64,000 bases of DNA from Rhizobiales bacterium GAS188 (lineage in GTDB: Bacteria; Pseudomonadota; Alphaproteobacteria; Rhizobiales; Beijerinckiaceae), in the NCBI GenBank assembly GCA_900104855.1, contig FNSS01000001.1, positions 6,581,001-6,645,000 of the forward strand, given 5' to 3'. The notes beneath the pieces were generated by a model. That model was not told where the DNA came from, made no database searches, and saw only the letters and a list, made by a program, of their open reading frames with translations. Positions 8,952-18,131 of this stretch are shown piece by piece. Both the position numbers and the translations under genes were made by a program. Position 1 is the stretch's first letter, and each line of letters opens with the position of its first letter.

Positions 8952-9885
8952 GAGGCTGACTGAAAAAAGAAAGTTGGGTGATTTCAATCTGTTGTGATTC
9001 CGTTGGGTTGCGAAGCTCAAAGGAGATCACGATGGCTTGGACTGAAACCACCCGCGCGCACTATCGGCGCGATGCGTTGCGCTACGCAAGCGATCTTACC
9101 GACGCGGAATGGACGTTGATCGAGCCGTTTCTGCCGACGGCTTCGAAGGTTGGGCGGCCGAGAAAGACGGACTTGCGCTCGGTGGTGGAGGCGATCCTTT
9201 ATATGGCGTCGACCGGCTGCCAATGGCGCGCGATCCCCAAGGATTTTCCGCCCTACTCGACAGTGCAAGGCTACTTCTACGCTTGGTCGCACAAGGGTTT
9301 GTTGGCGCACATCAACCACATGCTGGTCATGGCCCTGCGCGAGATGGTCGGGCGAGAGGCCAGCCCCACGGCGGGCGTCATCGATAGCCAGTCGGTGAAG
9401 ACCGCCGAATGCGGCGGCCCCAGAGGCTTCGATGCGGGCAAGAAGCTCAAAGGCCGCAAACGCCATATCGTCACCGACACCGAGGGCCATCTGGTCGGCG
9501 TGCAGGTTCACCCCGCCGATATCCAAGACCGCGACGGCACACCGGACCTGCTGGCGTCGATCCGCTCGCTCTATCCGTGGCTGCGCCATGTCTTCGCCGA
9601 CGGCGGCTATGCCGGAGACAAGCTGCGCGACGCCATGACCACGCTCGGCCAATGGACTTTCGAGATCATCAAACGCTCCGACACCGCCAAGGGGTTCGAA
9701 CTCCTGCCGCGTCGATGGGTAGTCGAACGAACCTTCGCTTGGCTCGGCCGATGCCGGCGGCTCGCGAAGGACTTCGAAGCCAGCATCGAGAGCGCCGTCG
9801 CTTGGATCCTCATCGCCCACATCCGCCGCCTTACAAGAAGGCTGGGGAGAGCGTGAAATGCTGCCAGCCTTTATGAGTCAGACTC
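8952..9885 (+). mobile_element. Complete IS5-family insertion sequence (934 bp)
   Basis: The element is bounded by imperfect inverted repeats: the left end begins GAGGCTGACTGAAAAAAG and the right end, read on the other strand, begins GAGTCTGACTCATAAAGG (14 of 18 match). Both ends are flanked by the trinucleotide TGA (8949-8951 and 9886-9888), the TNA-type target duplication expected of IS5-family elements. One intact transposase fills the element. Removing the element and one TGA restores a simple intergenic sequence downstream of ldtR, so insertion did not break a gene. Confidence 0.9.
9032..9856 (+). CDS. IS5-family transposase (DDE)
   Basis: A 274-residue DDE transposase. It begins with the IS5-type N-terminal domain (DLTDAEWTLIEPFLP, then GRPRKTDLR and QWRAIPKDFPPYSTVQGYF). 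The catalytic acids are in VIDSQSVKT (first Asp), FADGGYAGDKL (second Asp) and the ERTFAWLGRCRRLAKDFE motif (Glu). All are intact and the frame is unbroken, so the protein may be active. ATG 9032 follows AAAGGAGAT by six bases. It acts on the inverted repeats at 8952 and 9885. Confidence 0.95.
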   Translation: MAWTETTRAHYRRDALRYASDLTDAEWTLIEPFLPTASKVGRPRKTDLRSVVEAILYMASTGCQWRAIPKDFPPYSTVQGYFYAWSHKGLLAHINHMLVMALREMVGREASPTAGVIDSQSVKTAECGGPRGFDAGKKLKGRKRHIVTDTEGHLVGVQVHPADIQDRDGTPDLLASIRSLYPWLRHVFADGGYAGDKLRDAMTTLGQWTFEIIKRSDTAKGFELLPRRWVVERTFAWLGRCRRLAKDFEASIESAVAWILIAHIRRLTRRLGRA

Positions 9886-9910
9886 TGAGGCAAAGCCGGC
9901 CTCGCCAGAG

Positions 9911-9946
9911 CATGATCCGGCGAAACGAGCCGTGTTTCGCCGAAAG
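9911..9946. repeat. Palindromic REP-like element
   Basis: The sequence begins CATGATCC and contains a perfect 8-bp inverted repeat GGCGAAAC (9919-9926) and GTTTCGCC (9934-9941) around a seven-base loop. It resembles the small palindromic units that recur between genes in Rhizobiales genomes. It may form a hairpin in RNA. Confidence 0.6.
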
Positions 9947-10016
9947 GCGGGCGTCACGCCGAAATTAGGCGTTCGGCGCTCCGGACCTCGCGCCAGATTC
10001 GTGATGAGAGGATCAA

Positions 10017-10304
10017 GTGGGAGACGTTCGATGCAGCGTCCACGGCTGGCAGCCGAGGACTTTCGTATGCCAGCACATTGCCGATGGTCTGACCAACCGT
10101 AAGCGGATCGGCTTTTTCTCGACGAGTTACGACCCCGACAATTCGCGACCGGATGCCTGGTGCTCAGCCTGCGAAGAGCGGGTGCGTGCTACCGGCGGCG
10201 AGTGGGTTGGTCTGGCGCTAGAGCACCTGCAACCGAAGATCCTATGTGGTGCCTGCTACGATCTCGCAAAGCAGTTCCACACGGGTGGAGACCCTTGGTG
10301 TTAG
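10017..10304 (+). CDS. Small Cys/His-rich protein, putative zinc binding
   Basis: A 95-residue protein starting at GTG 10017, chosen because GAGAGGA lies five bases upstream. Cys and His occur in pairs: C-x-V-H near residues 6-9, C-x-H at 18-20, W-C-S-A-C at 48-52, and L-C-G-A-C near 77-80, with a final Cys. Three or four such knuckles suggest a zinc-ribbon or treble-clef fold. No family name comes to mind. It lies between the insertion sequence and a GntR gene, on which it converges with a four-base overlap. Partner and function are unknown. Confidence 0.6.
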   Translation: MGDVRCSVHGWQPRTFVCQHIADGLTNRKRIGFFSTSYDPDNSRPDAWCSACEERVRATGGEWVGLALEHLQPKILCGACYDLAKQFHTGGDPWC

Positions 10305-11056
10305 GGATCTGTTCGTTCGGGCCGTGGGCGCTTTACGCGTTGCCCGGCTGAGGGAACTGCCGGCTCCGACCTTCGATCGCGCATGACCGCGATCAGCGCT
10401 TGGCCGGCGCTCAGGATGTGATTTGACAACAGGGCCGATGCGGCCTCGACATCGCCCTTGCGCGCAGAAGCGAGGATGGCGCGATGCTCCTCGTCCGAGC
10501 GCCCCTTCCAGTCGAGATCGCGCCAAGCCGCAAACAGGAAGCGCGCGCTCACGCGGTGCAGATCGTCGATGGCGGCAAGCAGACGCGGCATGACGCAAGG
10601 CGCGAGCAGCGCCCGATGGAAGCGCCGGTTCGCCTCTTCCCAGATCTGGATGCTGGTCGAGCGCGCGCTGCCCGCGAGCACGGTGTCGGCGAGCCTGTAA
10701 TCGGCCGGCAGCATCTTCGGCACCGCATGGCGCAAGGCGAGCGCCTCGAACGCCGCACGCATCTCGGCGACCTCGATCACCTTCGCCGCGTCGATCGGTG
10801 AGACACGCACGCCGCGCCTCGGCTCGCTGGTGACGAGCCCGCGCGCCTCGAGGCGGCGGAAGGCTTCGCGCACAGGAACATGGCTCGCGCCGAACTCCGC
10901 CGCGAGGTGATCCTGGCGCAGTCGTAGCCCAGGCGCGAGCGCCCCAGACACGATGCCCTGCGCCAGTTCCTCTGTGATGCGCGTGACCAGCGTCAGATCG
11001 CGCCCTGCGTCTGATCCGCTCTGCGCCCCGCGATCTTGTGTTGCGCCCGCTGGCAT
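10301..11056 (-). CDS. GntR-family (FCD domain) transcriptional regulator
   Basis: A 251-residue regulator of the FadR/VanR branch. Residues about 25-90 form the winged-helix domain (ITEELAQGIVSGALAPGLRLRQDHLAAEFGASHVPVREAFRRLEARGLV), followed by the all-helical FCD ligand-binding domain with conserved metal-site positions such as E-A-N-R-x-F-H-R-A-L and E-H-R-A-I. The start codon is five bases from a perfect 15-bp palindrome of GntR type, suggesting autorepression. The divergent neighbour is an aminotransferase, a likely target whose substrate may be related to the inducer. The C-terminal 25 residues are basic and likely disordered. Confidence 0.9.
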   Translation of the reverse strand: MPAGATQDRGAQSGSDAGRDLTLVTRITEELAQGIVSGALAPGLRLRQDHLAAEFGASHVPVREAFRRLEARGLVTSEPRRGVRVSPIDAAKVIEVAEMRAAFEALALRHAVPKMLPADYRLADTVLAGSARSTSIQIWEEANRRFHRALLAPCVMPRLLAAIDDLHRVSARFLFAAWRDLDWKGRSDEEHRAILASARKGDVEAASALLSNHILSAGQALIAVMRDRRSEPAVPSAGQRVKRPRPERTDP

Positions 11057-11060
11057 GATT

Positions 11061-11075
11061 TATAGATAATCTATA
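11061..11075. promoter_or_regulatory. Perfect GntR-type operator
   Basis: TATAGATAATCTATA is a perfect 15-bp palindrome centred on one A. It is AT-rich in a GC-rich setting and sits four bases from the GntR start codon and about 150 bases upstream of the aminotransferase ATG. Its form matches the ATnGATnATCnAT-like sites used by FCD-type GntR proteins. Probable autoregulatory site. Confidence 0.75.
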
Positions 11076-11222
11076 ATTTTGACCGGGTCCAATCCAGGCT
11101 GGGTCCAATTCGGGCCGGATCCGACCGGTGCGGTTGGATTCGACCCAGATCCGGTTCTTTCGAGGGCCCGTCCTTTCAAGATCCCATTCATCCGAGGTGC
11201 GGCTCATCCAAGGGAGATGACG

Positions 11223-12386
11223 ATGCGGAAGCGGCCGAGACGCTTGCAGGATGTGGCGGGGATTGGGGTCGACCGCATGGGCGCGCTCGCCGATGCGTCG
11301 GGCGGCGAATTCCTGCGGCTCGAGAATCTCGATGTCGACATCCCGCCCGATGCCGTCGCCATCGAGCGGACGCGTTCTGCGGCAGGTGAGGATGAGGCCA
11401 ATTCCTACCTGCCCTTCATCGGCCAGCTGTCGCTGCGTCGGGCGGCGGCCGAGCATGTCTCGAAGCTGTCGGGTGTCGCCTATTCGGGTGAGCGCAATTG
11501 CATCATCAGCGCCGGCGGCTTGTCGGGCATCCTCAACGTGCTGCTCGCGACCGTCGATGACGGGGACGAAGTGATCGTCACCGACCCGACCTATGCGGGG
11601 CTCATCAACCGCATCCGGCTCGCCGGCGGCGTGCCGAAATTCGTGCCCTTTGCCTTCACGCCCGGTGCCGAATGGCGGCTCGACCGCGAGGCGCTGCAGG
11701 CGGCCATCGGCCCGAGGACGCGCGCCATGCTGCTGATGTCGCCCTCCATGCCTTCCGGCGGCTATCTCGATCGCGAGGATTGGTCGCTGATCGCGAGATC
11801 TTGCGTCGCCCATGACCTCACCTTGATCATCGATGCGGCGATGGAGCGCCTGCTCTTCGACAAGCGCACAGTCATCCATCCGGCGGGACTTCCCGGCATG
11901 GCGGAACGCAGCATCACAGTCGGTTCCTCGGCCAAGGAGCTGCGCATGATCGGCTGGCGCGTCGGCTGGATCGTGGCGCCGGAGAGCTACGTGCCCGACC
12001 TCGTCGCGGTGTCGCTCGCCAATGTCGTCGTGCCGGTCGGCATCGCCCAGGAGGCGGTGGCGGTCGCGCTCGCGCATTCGGCCGAAACGCTGCCGGCTTA
12101 TGTCGGCGAGCTCGAGCGGCGGCGCGATCTCCTCATTCATGAGCTTGCCGGCCTGCCCTTCGGCGTGCCAGCGGGCGGCTGGTCGCTGCTCTTGCGCCTC
12201 GCGGATTTCGGCATCGACGGCGCCGAGATGTCGCGACGGCTTCTCGAGCAGAAGGTCGCGGCGACTGCCATGGCAGGATGGGGTGAACGTCACGGGCGGG
12301 ATTTCATCCGTTTCGTTTTCTCGAACGAACCGGTCGAGCGGCTGAAAGGCCTCGGCGCCAAGCTGCGCGCAGCCCTGCGGCTCTGA
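11223..12386 (+). CDS. Class I/II aminotransferase (PLP fold type I)
   Basis: A 387-residue cytosolic PLP enzyme. Start ATG 11223 has AGGGAG seven bases upstream; ATG 11217 is too close to that site. Seen features: substrate-pocket region NSYLPFIGQLSLRRA, the cofactor loop SAGGLSGILNVLL, TDPTYAG, the Asp of LIIDAAMERL that contacts the PLP ring nitrogen, and the PLP-binding Lys238 in SSAKELRMIGWRVGW. The YLPFIG segment and AKELRMIG fit the aspartate/alanine-type subgroup. The natural amino acid cannot be inferred. The gene is divergent from a GntR regulator with a clear operator, so expression is probably ligand controlled. Confidence 0.85.
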   Translation: MRKRPRRLQDVAGIGVDRMGALADASGGEFLRLENLDVDIPPDAVAIERTRSAAGEDEANSYLPFIGQLSLRRAAAEHVSKLSGVAYSGERNCIISAGGLSGILNVLLATVDDGDEVIVTDPTYAGLINRIRLAGGVPKFVPFAFTPGAEWRLDREALQAAIGPRTRAMLLMSPSMPSGGYLDREDWSLIARSCVAHDLTLIIDAAMERLLFDKRTVIHPAGLPGMAERSITVGSSAKELRMIGWRVGWIVAPESYVPDLVAVSLANVVVPVGIAQEAVAVALAHSAETLPAYVGELERRRDLLIHELAGLPFGVPAGGWSLLLRLADFGIDGAEMSRRLLEQKVAATAMAGWGERHGRDFIRFVFSNEPVERLKGLGAKLRAALRL

Positions 12387-12423
12387 CGGGGGGCGAGTTT
12401 TGTTGCATTGCGGCAACAGCCAG

Positions 12424-12440
12424 CGAGATATGACATCTCG
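12424..12440. promoter_or_regulatory. Inverted repeat upstream of the L,D-transpeptidase
   Basis: CGAGAT and ATCTCG flank five bases (CGAGATATGACATCTCG). An ATCTCGGC motif recurs at about 12456. The spot, 210 bases upstream of the transpeptidase ATG, is suited to an operator, possibly for LdtR. A second inverted repeat, TGTTGC/GCAACA at 12401-12418, lies just before and could belong to a terminator of the aminotransferase gene. Confidence 0.35.
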
Positions 12441-12649
12441 GCATTGTGAATGGCGTTATCTCGGCGCATGTGGGCACGCCGGGACATAGATCGGTCCCAA
12501 TTGGTCAGCATTTGTACACAATGTTCGGTCGATGCTTTGGCTGCGCGATGCGGCCGGCATTCGAAGAGATCGGCTTTGGAACAGCAAGCATTCGACGAAT
12601 CGTGCGCCAATCGGCCTTGGCGACGGGACGCAGGAGCGGGAAGCAAGAC

Positions 12650-13939
12650 ATGGCGATGCGAGTGACGGCGAATCTGGCTGTGGCTGGGGCATGTTTGGGA
12701 CTTGCCGTCGGCGTTCCCGCATTTGCGGTGCAGGTCTTCGCGGCTCAAGCCTTCGCGGCCCAAGCCTTCGCGGCGCAAGTGGACACAGGTGGTCAGGCCG
12801 AGTGGCGCCAAAGCTATGAGGCGGCGACGAATCTCGCCGTGCCGCGTTCGCTGGTGCCGATGCTGTCCTCCGATTCGGCTGCGGCCACCGAAGCGGCGAT
12901 TGCGCGCTACCAGCAGATCGCGGCGCGCGGCGGCTGGGGCACGCTGCCGACCAATCTGCATCTCAAGCTCGGAGCGCGCGGCAAGGGCGTCATCGCGCTG
13001 CGCCAGAGATTGCTCGCGAGCGGCGATCTCGATCAGGCCGACAACGTCTCCGATACGTATGACAGCTTCACGGAAGCCGGCGTGCGCCGCTTCCAGACCC
13101 GCCATGGCCTCGGCGTCACCGGCGTGGTGGGCGACCAGACGATCGCTGCCATGAACGTGGCGGTCGAGACGCGCATCCAGCAACTCGAGGTCAACCTCGT
13201 GCGCCTGCGCTCCTTCTCGGGCTTCCTCGGCCAGCGCTATGTGGTCACCAATATCCCGGCCGCCCAGGTCGAGACGGTCGAGAACGGCCAGGTGGTCACC
13301 CGGCATGCCGCCGGCGTCGGCAAGATCGACCGCCAATCGCCGATCATGACGACGAAGGCCGTCGACATCAACTTCAACCCCTTCTGGACGGTGCCGGTCT
13401 CGATCATCAAGAAAGACCTCATCCCGCGGATGCGCAAGGATATGAACTATCTGAGCGAGGAGAAGATCCGCATCTATAACGGCCAGGGTCAGGAAGTTCA
13501 GGCGACGCAGGTCAACTGGAATTCGGAAGACGCCACCCATTTCACTTTCCGTCAGGATCCGGGCGCCGATGTGAACTCGCTCGGCACGGTGCGCATCAAC
13601 ATCGCCAATCCTTATGGCGTCTACATGCACGACACGCCCGAGAAGGGCATTTTCGGCGACGATTACCGCTTCGTCTCCTCGGGCTGCGTGCGCGTGCAGA
13701 ATGTGCGCGACTACATCACCTGGCTGCTCAAGGACACGCCCGGCTGGACGCGCGACAAGATCGACGAGGCCATTGCGTCAGGCCAGCGCATCGACGTGAA
13801 GCTCGCCCAGCCCGTGCCCGTCTATTGGGTCTACCTGACCTCCTGGGCGACGCCCGACGGCATCGTCAATTTCCGCGACGACATCTACCAGAAGGACGGC
13901 ATCCAGGGCGTCCCGGTCGCGACTGCCGACGCCGAGTAG
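12650..13939 (+). CDS. ldtP: L,D-transpeptidase with peptidoglycan-binding domain (LdtP-like)
   Basis: A 429-residue secreted cell-wall enzyme that forms 3-3 crosslinks or attaches proteins to peptidoglycan. Residues 1-25 form a signal peptide, followed by an odd threefold FAAQA repeat. A PG-binding_1 domain spans about 100-170 (LKLGARGKGVIALRQRL ... VRRFQTRHGL). The YkuD domain follows, with His327 in YMHDTP and catalytic Cys346 in SSGCVRV, the standard H-x(n)-S-G-C-x-R arrangement. I use ATG 12650; ATG 12656 is equally possible, as the GGAG is 13 bases from the first. It is the expected target of LdtR, and the pair is normally adjacent in related genomes. Confidence 0.9.
   Translation: MAMRVTANLAVAGACLGLAVGVPAFAVQVFAAQAFAAQAFAAQVDTGGQAEWRQSYEAATNLAVPRSLVPMLSSDSAAATEAAIARYQQIAARGGWGTLPTNLHLKLGARGKGVIALRQRLLASGDLDQADNVSDTYDSFTEAGVRRFQTRHGLGVTGVVGDQTIAAMNVAVETRIQQLEVNLVRLRSFSGFLGQRYVVTNIPAAQVETVENGQVVTRHAAGVGKIDRQSPIMTTKAVDINFNPFWTVPVSIIKKDLIPRMRKDMNYLSEEKIRIYNGQGQEVQATQVNWNSEDATHFTFRQDPGADVNSLGTVRINIANPYGVYMHDTPEKGIFGDDYRFVSSGCVRVQNVRDYITWLLKDTPGWTRDKIDEAIASGQRIDVKLAQPVPVYWVYLTSWATPDGIVNFRDDIYQKDGIQGVPVATADAE
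12731..12775 (+). repeat. Three tandem 15-bp units within the ldtP signal region
   Basis: Units at 12731, 12746 and 12761 follow CAAGCCTTCGCGGCC; the last two differ by one base. They encode repeated F-A-A-Q-A right after the signal peptide hydrophobic core. Because the unit is a multiple of three, changes in copy number keep the frame. Confidence 0.85.
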
Positions 13940-14006
13940 CGTCGAGGGGCGCTGTCGGCCGCCCCGATAACATGCCCTCGACGATTTCGTTATCAAGGCG
14001 ACACGC

Positions 14007-14591
14007 GTGAGCCGCTTCGCGCCCTTCCTGATCGGGGCTCTGTGGGCGGGCTTCGCGCTCTATTGGATCATTGCGGCGCTGAACGTGAAGGCGACCTTGC
14101 GCCGCGAGAGCTTGGCGCAACGGCTCATGCATGTCATGCCGCTTTTCATCTGCGCCGCGCTGTTCCTGCCTCTCAAGTTGTTGCTCACCTTCCTGCCGCA
14201 AGCCCTCAGCTTCCGCTTTCTGCCGCATAGCGGTCTTGTCGAAGCGGCCGGCCTCGCGCTCCTGGTCGCAGGCCTTGCCTTCGCGGTCTGGGCGAGGTTG
14301 CATCTCGGGCGCAATTGGAGCGGCGCCATCGCGCTCAAGACCGACCATACACTGATCCGCAGCGGCCCTTATGGGCTGGTCCGCCACCCCATCTATACGG
14401 GCCTGCTGCTGGCGCTCCTGGGCTCTGCCGTCGCGCTCGGCGAATGGCGAGGGCTGCTCGGGCTTGCCTTCGCGTCCGGAGCCATCCTGCTGCGGGTCGG
14501 CGCCGAGGACGCCTTGATGGCGCAGACCTTCGGCGACGACTATCGCGATTATCGCCGCTGCACCAGGGCTCTCATCCCCTTCCTGTTATGA
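14007..14591 (+). CDS. Isoprenylcysteine methyltransferase-like (ICMT/PEMT) membrane protein
   Basis: A 194-residue membrane protein starting at GTG 14007, with about four to five helices. The C-terminal half holds the family signature: an R-S-G-P-Y-G-L-V-R-H-P-I-Y-T-G motif for S-adenosylmethionine binding and a late RVGAEDALMAQTFGDDYRDYRR motif. In bacteria this family (ICMT/PEMT, often called isoprenylcysteine carboxyl methyltransferase) methylates unknown lipids or small molecules; true prenylated proteins are not expected. It follows ldtP by 68 bases on the same strand and may be cotranscribed. Confidence 0.8.
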   Translation: MSRFAPFLIGALWAGFALYWIIAALNVKATLRRESLAQRLMHVMPLFICAALFLPLKLLLTFLPQALSFRFLPHSGLVEAAGLALLVAGLAFAVWARLHLGRNWSGAIALKTDHTLIRSGPYGLVRHPIYTGLLLALLGSAVALGEWRGLLGLAFASGAILLRVGAEDALMAQTFGDDYRDYRRCTRALIPFLL

Positions 14592-14722
14592 GGCGCGGTC
14601 CCCGGTGACCGAATGGCAAGCCCGATCGGGTCAGCCAAGCTCTGACTGAGCGGACAAATATCACAGATTCTTGACTTATTCTGCCATTGCTCGGTACCTT
14701 GGGCGGATTAGCCTAGTGCAGC

Positions 14723-14791
14723 GAATCCGAAATTCGCATCACATTGGGGCAACGCAACCTTGGAGCGATGCACTTGGCGAATTTCGGATTC
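14723..14791. repeat. Long-armed 15-bp inverted repeat before the lactate permease
   Basis: GAATCCGAAATTCGC (14723-14737) and GCGAATTTCGGATTC (14777-14791) are perfectly complementary, with 39 bases between. The left arm extended by two bases is itself nearly palindromic (GCGAAT...ATTCGC). The pair lies in the 286-base gap upstream of the permease start and could be a dispersed repeat, an operator pair or a leader hairpin. Confidence 0.75.
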
Positions 14792-14877
14792 AAAGGGCCC
14801 GAATGAAGGGCCGGGGATGGCGCAAGCGGAAGGCTCGACCCTTCCGGCTGGAAAGCGCAATGGGAGGGGAAACGCCG

Positions 14878-16539
<1,662 letters not shown>

Positions 16540-16617
16540 TGTGGCGCGGGCGAACCACCCGCGCCCGTGCCGAGCGCCGGCGTCCACATCTCCCTTGAGC
16601 AAGTGACATCATTCGTC

Positions 16618-16651
16618 ATTGCGAGGAGGCGGTTCGCCTGCGGCTCGCAAT
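16618..16651. repeat. REP-like palindrome after the permease gene
   Basis: ATTGCGAG (16618-16625) pairs with CTCGCAAT (16644-16651), and an inner GGCG-GTT-CGCC can also pair. The unit resembles the TCATTGCGAGGAG-type palindromes scattered in alphaproteobacteria. It lies in the 295-base gap between lldP and tpiA, in which I see no gene, and may end lldP transcription. Confidence 0.6.
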
Positions 16652-16834
16652 GGCGGTGCAACTGCCCCTGAGGCAGAAACGGCCACGTTCGGGAAGATAG
16701 GCTGCATATATCCGGCCGGGCTTGTCGGCGAAGGTGCAGAATTGCTACTCGATCTCGATCCTGCGAGCGGATTGAGCCATTCGGACCTGCCGCAAGTCGA
16801 ACACGAGTTCGCCGAAAACAATTTGGAGCGCCTG

Positions 16835-17605
16835 ATGTCTGCGAATACGCGATCCTTGATCGTCGGCAATTGGAAGATGAACGGGCTGCGCCATGCCGTC
16901 GCCGAGATCGAGGCGATCGCGCATGGTTACGATGCGAGGTTGCGCCGGGCCTGCGAGCTCATCATCTGCCCCCCGGCCACGCTCATCCATCTCGCGGCGA
17001 GCGCGGCGCTCGGAACGCGGATCGGCGTCGGTGCGCAGGATTGCCATATCGAGGCGAGCGGCGCCTTCACGGGCGAGATTTCCGCCGAGATGCTGGCCGA
17101 TTGCGGCGCCTCGACCGTCATCGTCGGCCATTCGGAGCGTCGCAGCTATTTCGCGGAGACGGATGGCGACGTGAAATCCAAGGCGCAGGCCGCCTTGCGC
17201 GCCGGCCTCATGCCGATCATCTGCGTCGGCGAGACGAATAGCGACCGTGAAGCCGGCCGCACGCTCGCGGTCATCAAGCGCCAGCTCTCGGGCTCGGTGC
17301 CGCATGAGGCAGGTTCCACGTCGATCGTCATCGCCTACGAGCCCGTCTGGGCCATCGGCACCGGGCTCACCCCGACGCTCGCCGATATCGCCGAGGTGCA
17401 TCGTTTCATCCACCGCGACCTCGCAACGACCCTGGGGGCCGAAAGGGCCGGCTCGGTGCGCATCCTCTATGGCGGCTCGGTCAAGCCGTCGAATGCGCGC
17501 GAGATCCTGGCGGTCAAGCATGTCGGAGGGGCGCTGGTCGGCGGCGCGAGCCTGAAGGCAGCCGATTTCCTAGCCATCGCCAACGGGGCTCGAGCGGAGG
17601 CCTGA
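16835..17605 (+). CDS. tpiA: Triose-phosphate isomerase
   Basis: A 256-residue TIM-barrel enzyme interconverting dihydroxyacetone phosphate and glyceraldehyde 3-phosphate in central carbon metabolism. Active-site residues are present: Lys14 in GNWKMNG, His99 in VGHSERR and Glu169 in [11 protein letters not shown]; the phosphate-binding YGGSVKP and [10 protein letters not shown] segments are intact. Start ATG 16835 has GGAG seven bases upstream; the in-frame extension from 16619 lacks family resemblance. In many relatives tpiA is near secG, pyrG or a second isomerase gene; here a small membrane protein follows instead. Rhizobiales often carry two tpiA copies, so this may be an accessory one. 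Confidence 0.95.
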   Translation: MSANTRSLIVGNWKMNGLRHAVAEIEAIAHGYDARLRRACELIICPPATLIHLAASAALGTRIGVGAQDCHIEASGAFTGEISAEMLADCGASTVIVGHSERRSYFAETDGDVKSKAQAALRAGLMPIICVGETNSDREAGRTLAVIKRQLSGSVPHEAGSTSIVIAYEPVWAIGTGLTPTLADIAEVHRFIHRDLATTLGAERAGSVRILYGGSVKPSNAREILAVKHVGGALVGGASLKAADFLAIANGARAEA

Positions 17606-17612
17606 CGCGCCG

Positions 17613-17741
17613 CCCAAGTCCTGACACGTCTCCCAAGTCCTGACACGTCGCCCAAGTCCTGACGCCTCGCTCAAGCCCTGGCACTTGCCCAAGACTTGGC
17701 GCTTACCCAAGACTTGGCGCTTACCCAAGACTTGGCGCTTA
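17613..17741 (+). repeat. Seven tandem 18-19-bp units between tpiA and the next gene
   Basis: Units begin at 17613, 17632, 17651, 17670, 17688, 17706 and 17724. The early type is CCCAAGTCCTGACACGTCG; the last three are identical, CCCAAGACTTGGCGCTTA, and each contains the 11-bp palindrome CCAAGACTTGG. The array starts eight bases after the tpiA stop and ends 56 bases before the next ATG. Confidence 0.9.
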
Positions 17742-17797
17742 CCATTGACCGCCTCTCGGGACTGTGCTCGCATCGCCGCGGCCAGAGAGGGACGCAG

Positions 17798-18109
17798 ATG
17801 ATCGGTTCCATCGCCGGGTTCGTCCTGCTTGTGGTCGCTGGTCTTGCCCTGTCGGCGTGGAGCGTTCGCCGGCGTAGCGGCCGCAATGCCAGATCGGATG
17901 CGGCCGGCTCAGATGCCGCAAGAGAGGCTGGAAGCTCTGCCGATTCTGGAACCGCGGCCGGCGACAACAATTCCGGATGGCTCGGCTATCTCTTCGGCCA
18001 ATCCTCAGGCAATCACGACGCCTCCCCCGCGAGCCCCTCGCATGTGGCGGTCGAGGGCGGCAGCTCCGATGCAGGCACGAGCGACAGCGGCGGGGCCCAT
18101 ACCGGCTAG
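17798..18109 (+). CDS. Small single-TM protein with disordered tail
   Basis: A 103-residue protein with one N-terminal membrane helix (about residues 3-24, GSIAGFVLLVVAGLALSAWSV), a basic stop-transfer stretch (RRRSGRNAR) and a low-complexity Ser/Ala/Gly/Asp tail. AGAGAGGGA lies five bases before ATG 17798, supporting the start. I know no family for it. The topology would place the tail in the cytosol if the basic stretch obeys the positive-inside rule. Confidence 0.55.
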   Translation: MIGSIAGFVLLVVAGLALSAWSVRRRSGRNARSDAAGSDAAREAGSSADSGTAAGDNNSGWLGYLFGQSSGNHDASPASPSHVAVEGGSSDAGTSDSGGAHTG

Positions 18110-18131
18110 GACCCTGGGCCCGCGCCGCGCC

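Noticed and set aside
10242-12416. Very long minus-strand frame across the GntR and aminotransferase genes
   Set aside because: It crosses two well-supported genes and the operator and shows no family resemblance.
12401-12418. TGTTGC/GCAACA as an insertion-sequence end
   Set aside because: No partner end or transposase is nearby; better read as a small hairpin after the aminotransferase gene.
16619-16834. N-terminal extension of tpiA
   Set aside because: The frame upstream of 16835 overlaps a palindromic repeat and has no resemblance to isomerases; GGAG before 16835 fixes the start.
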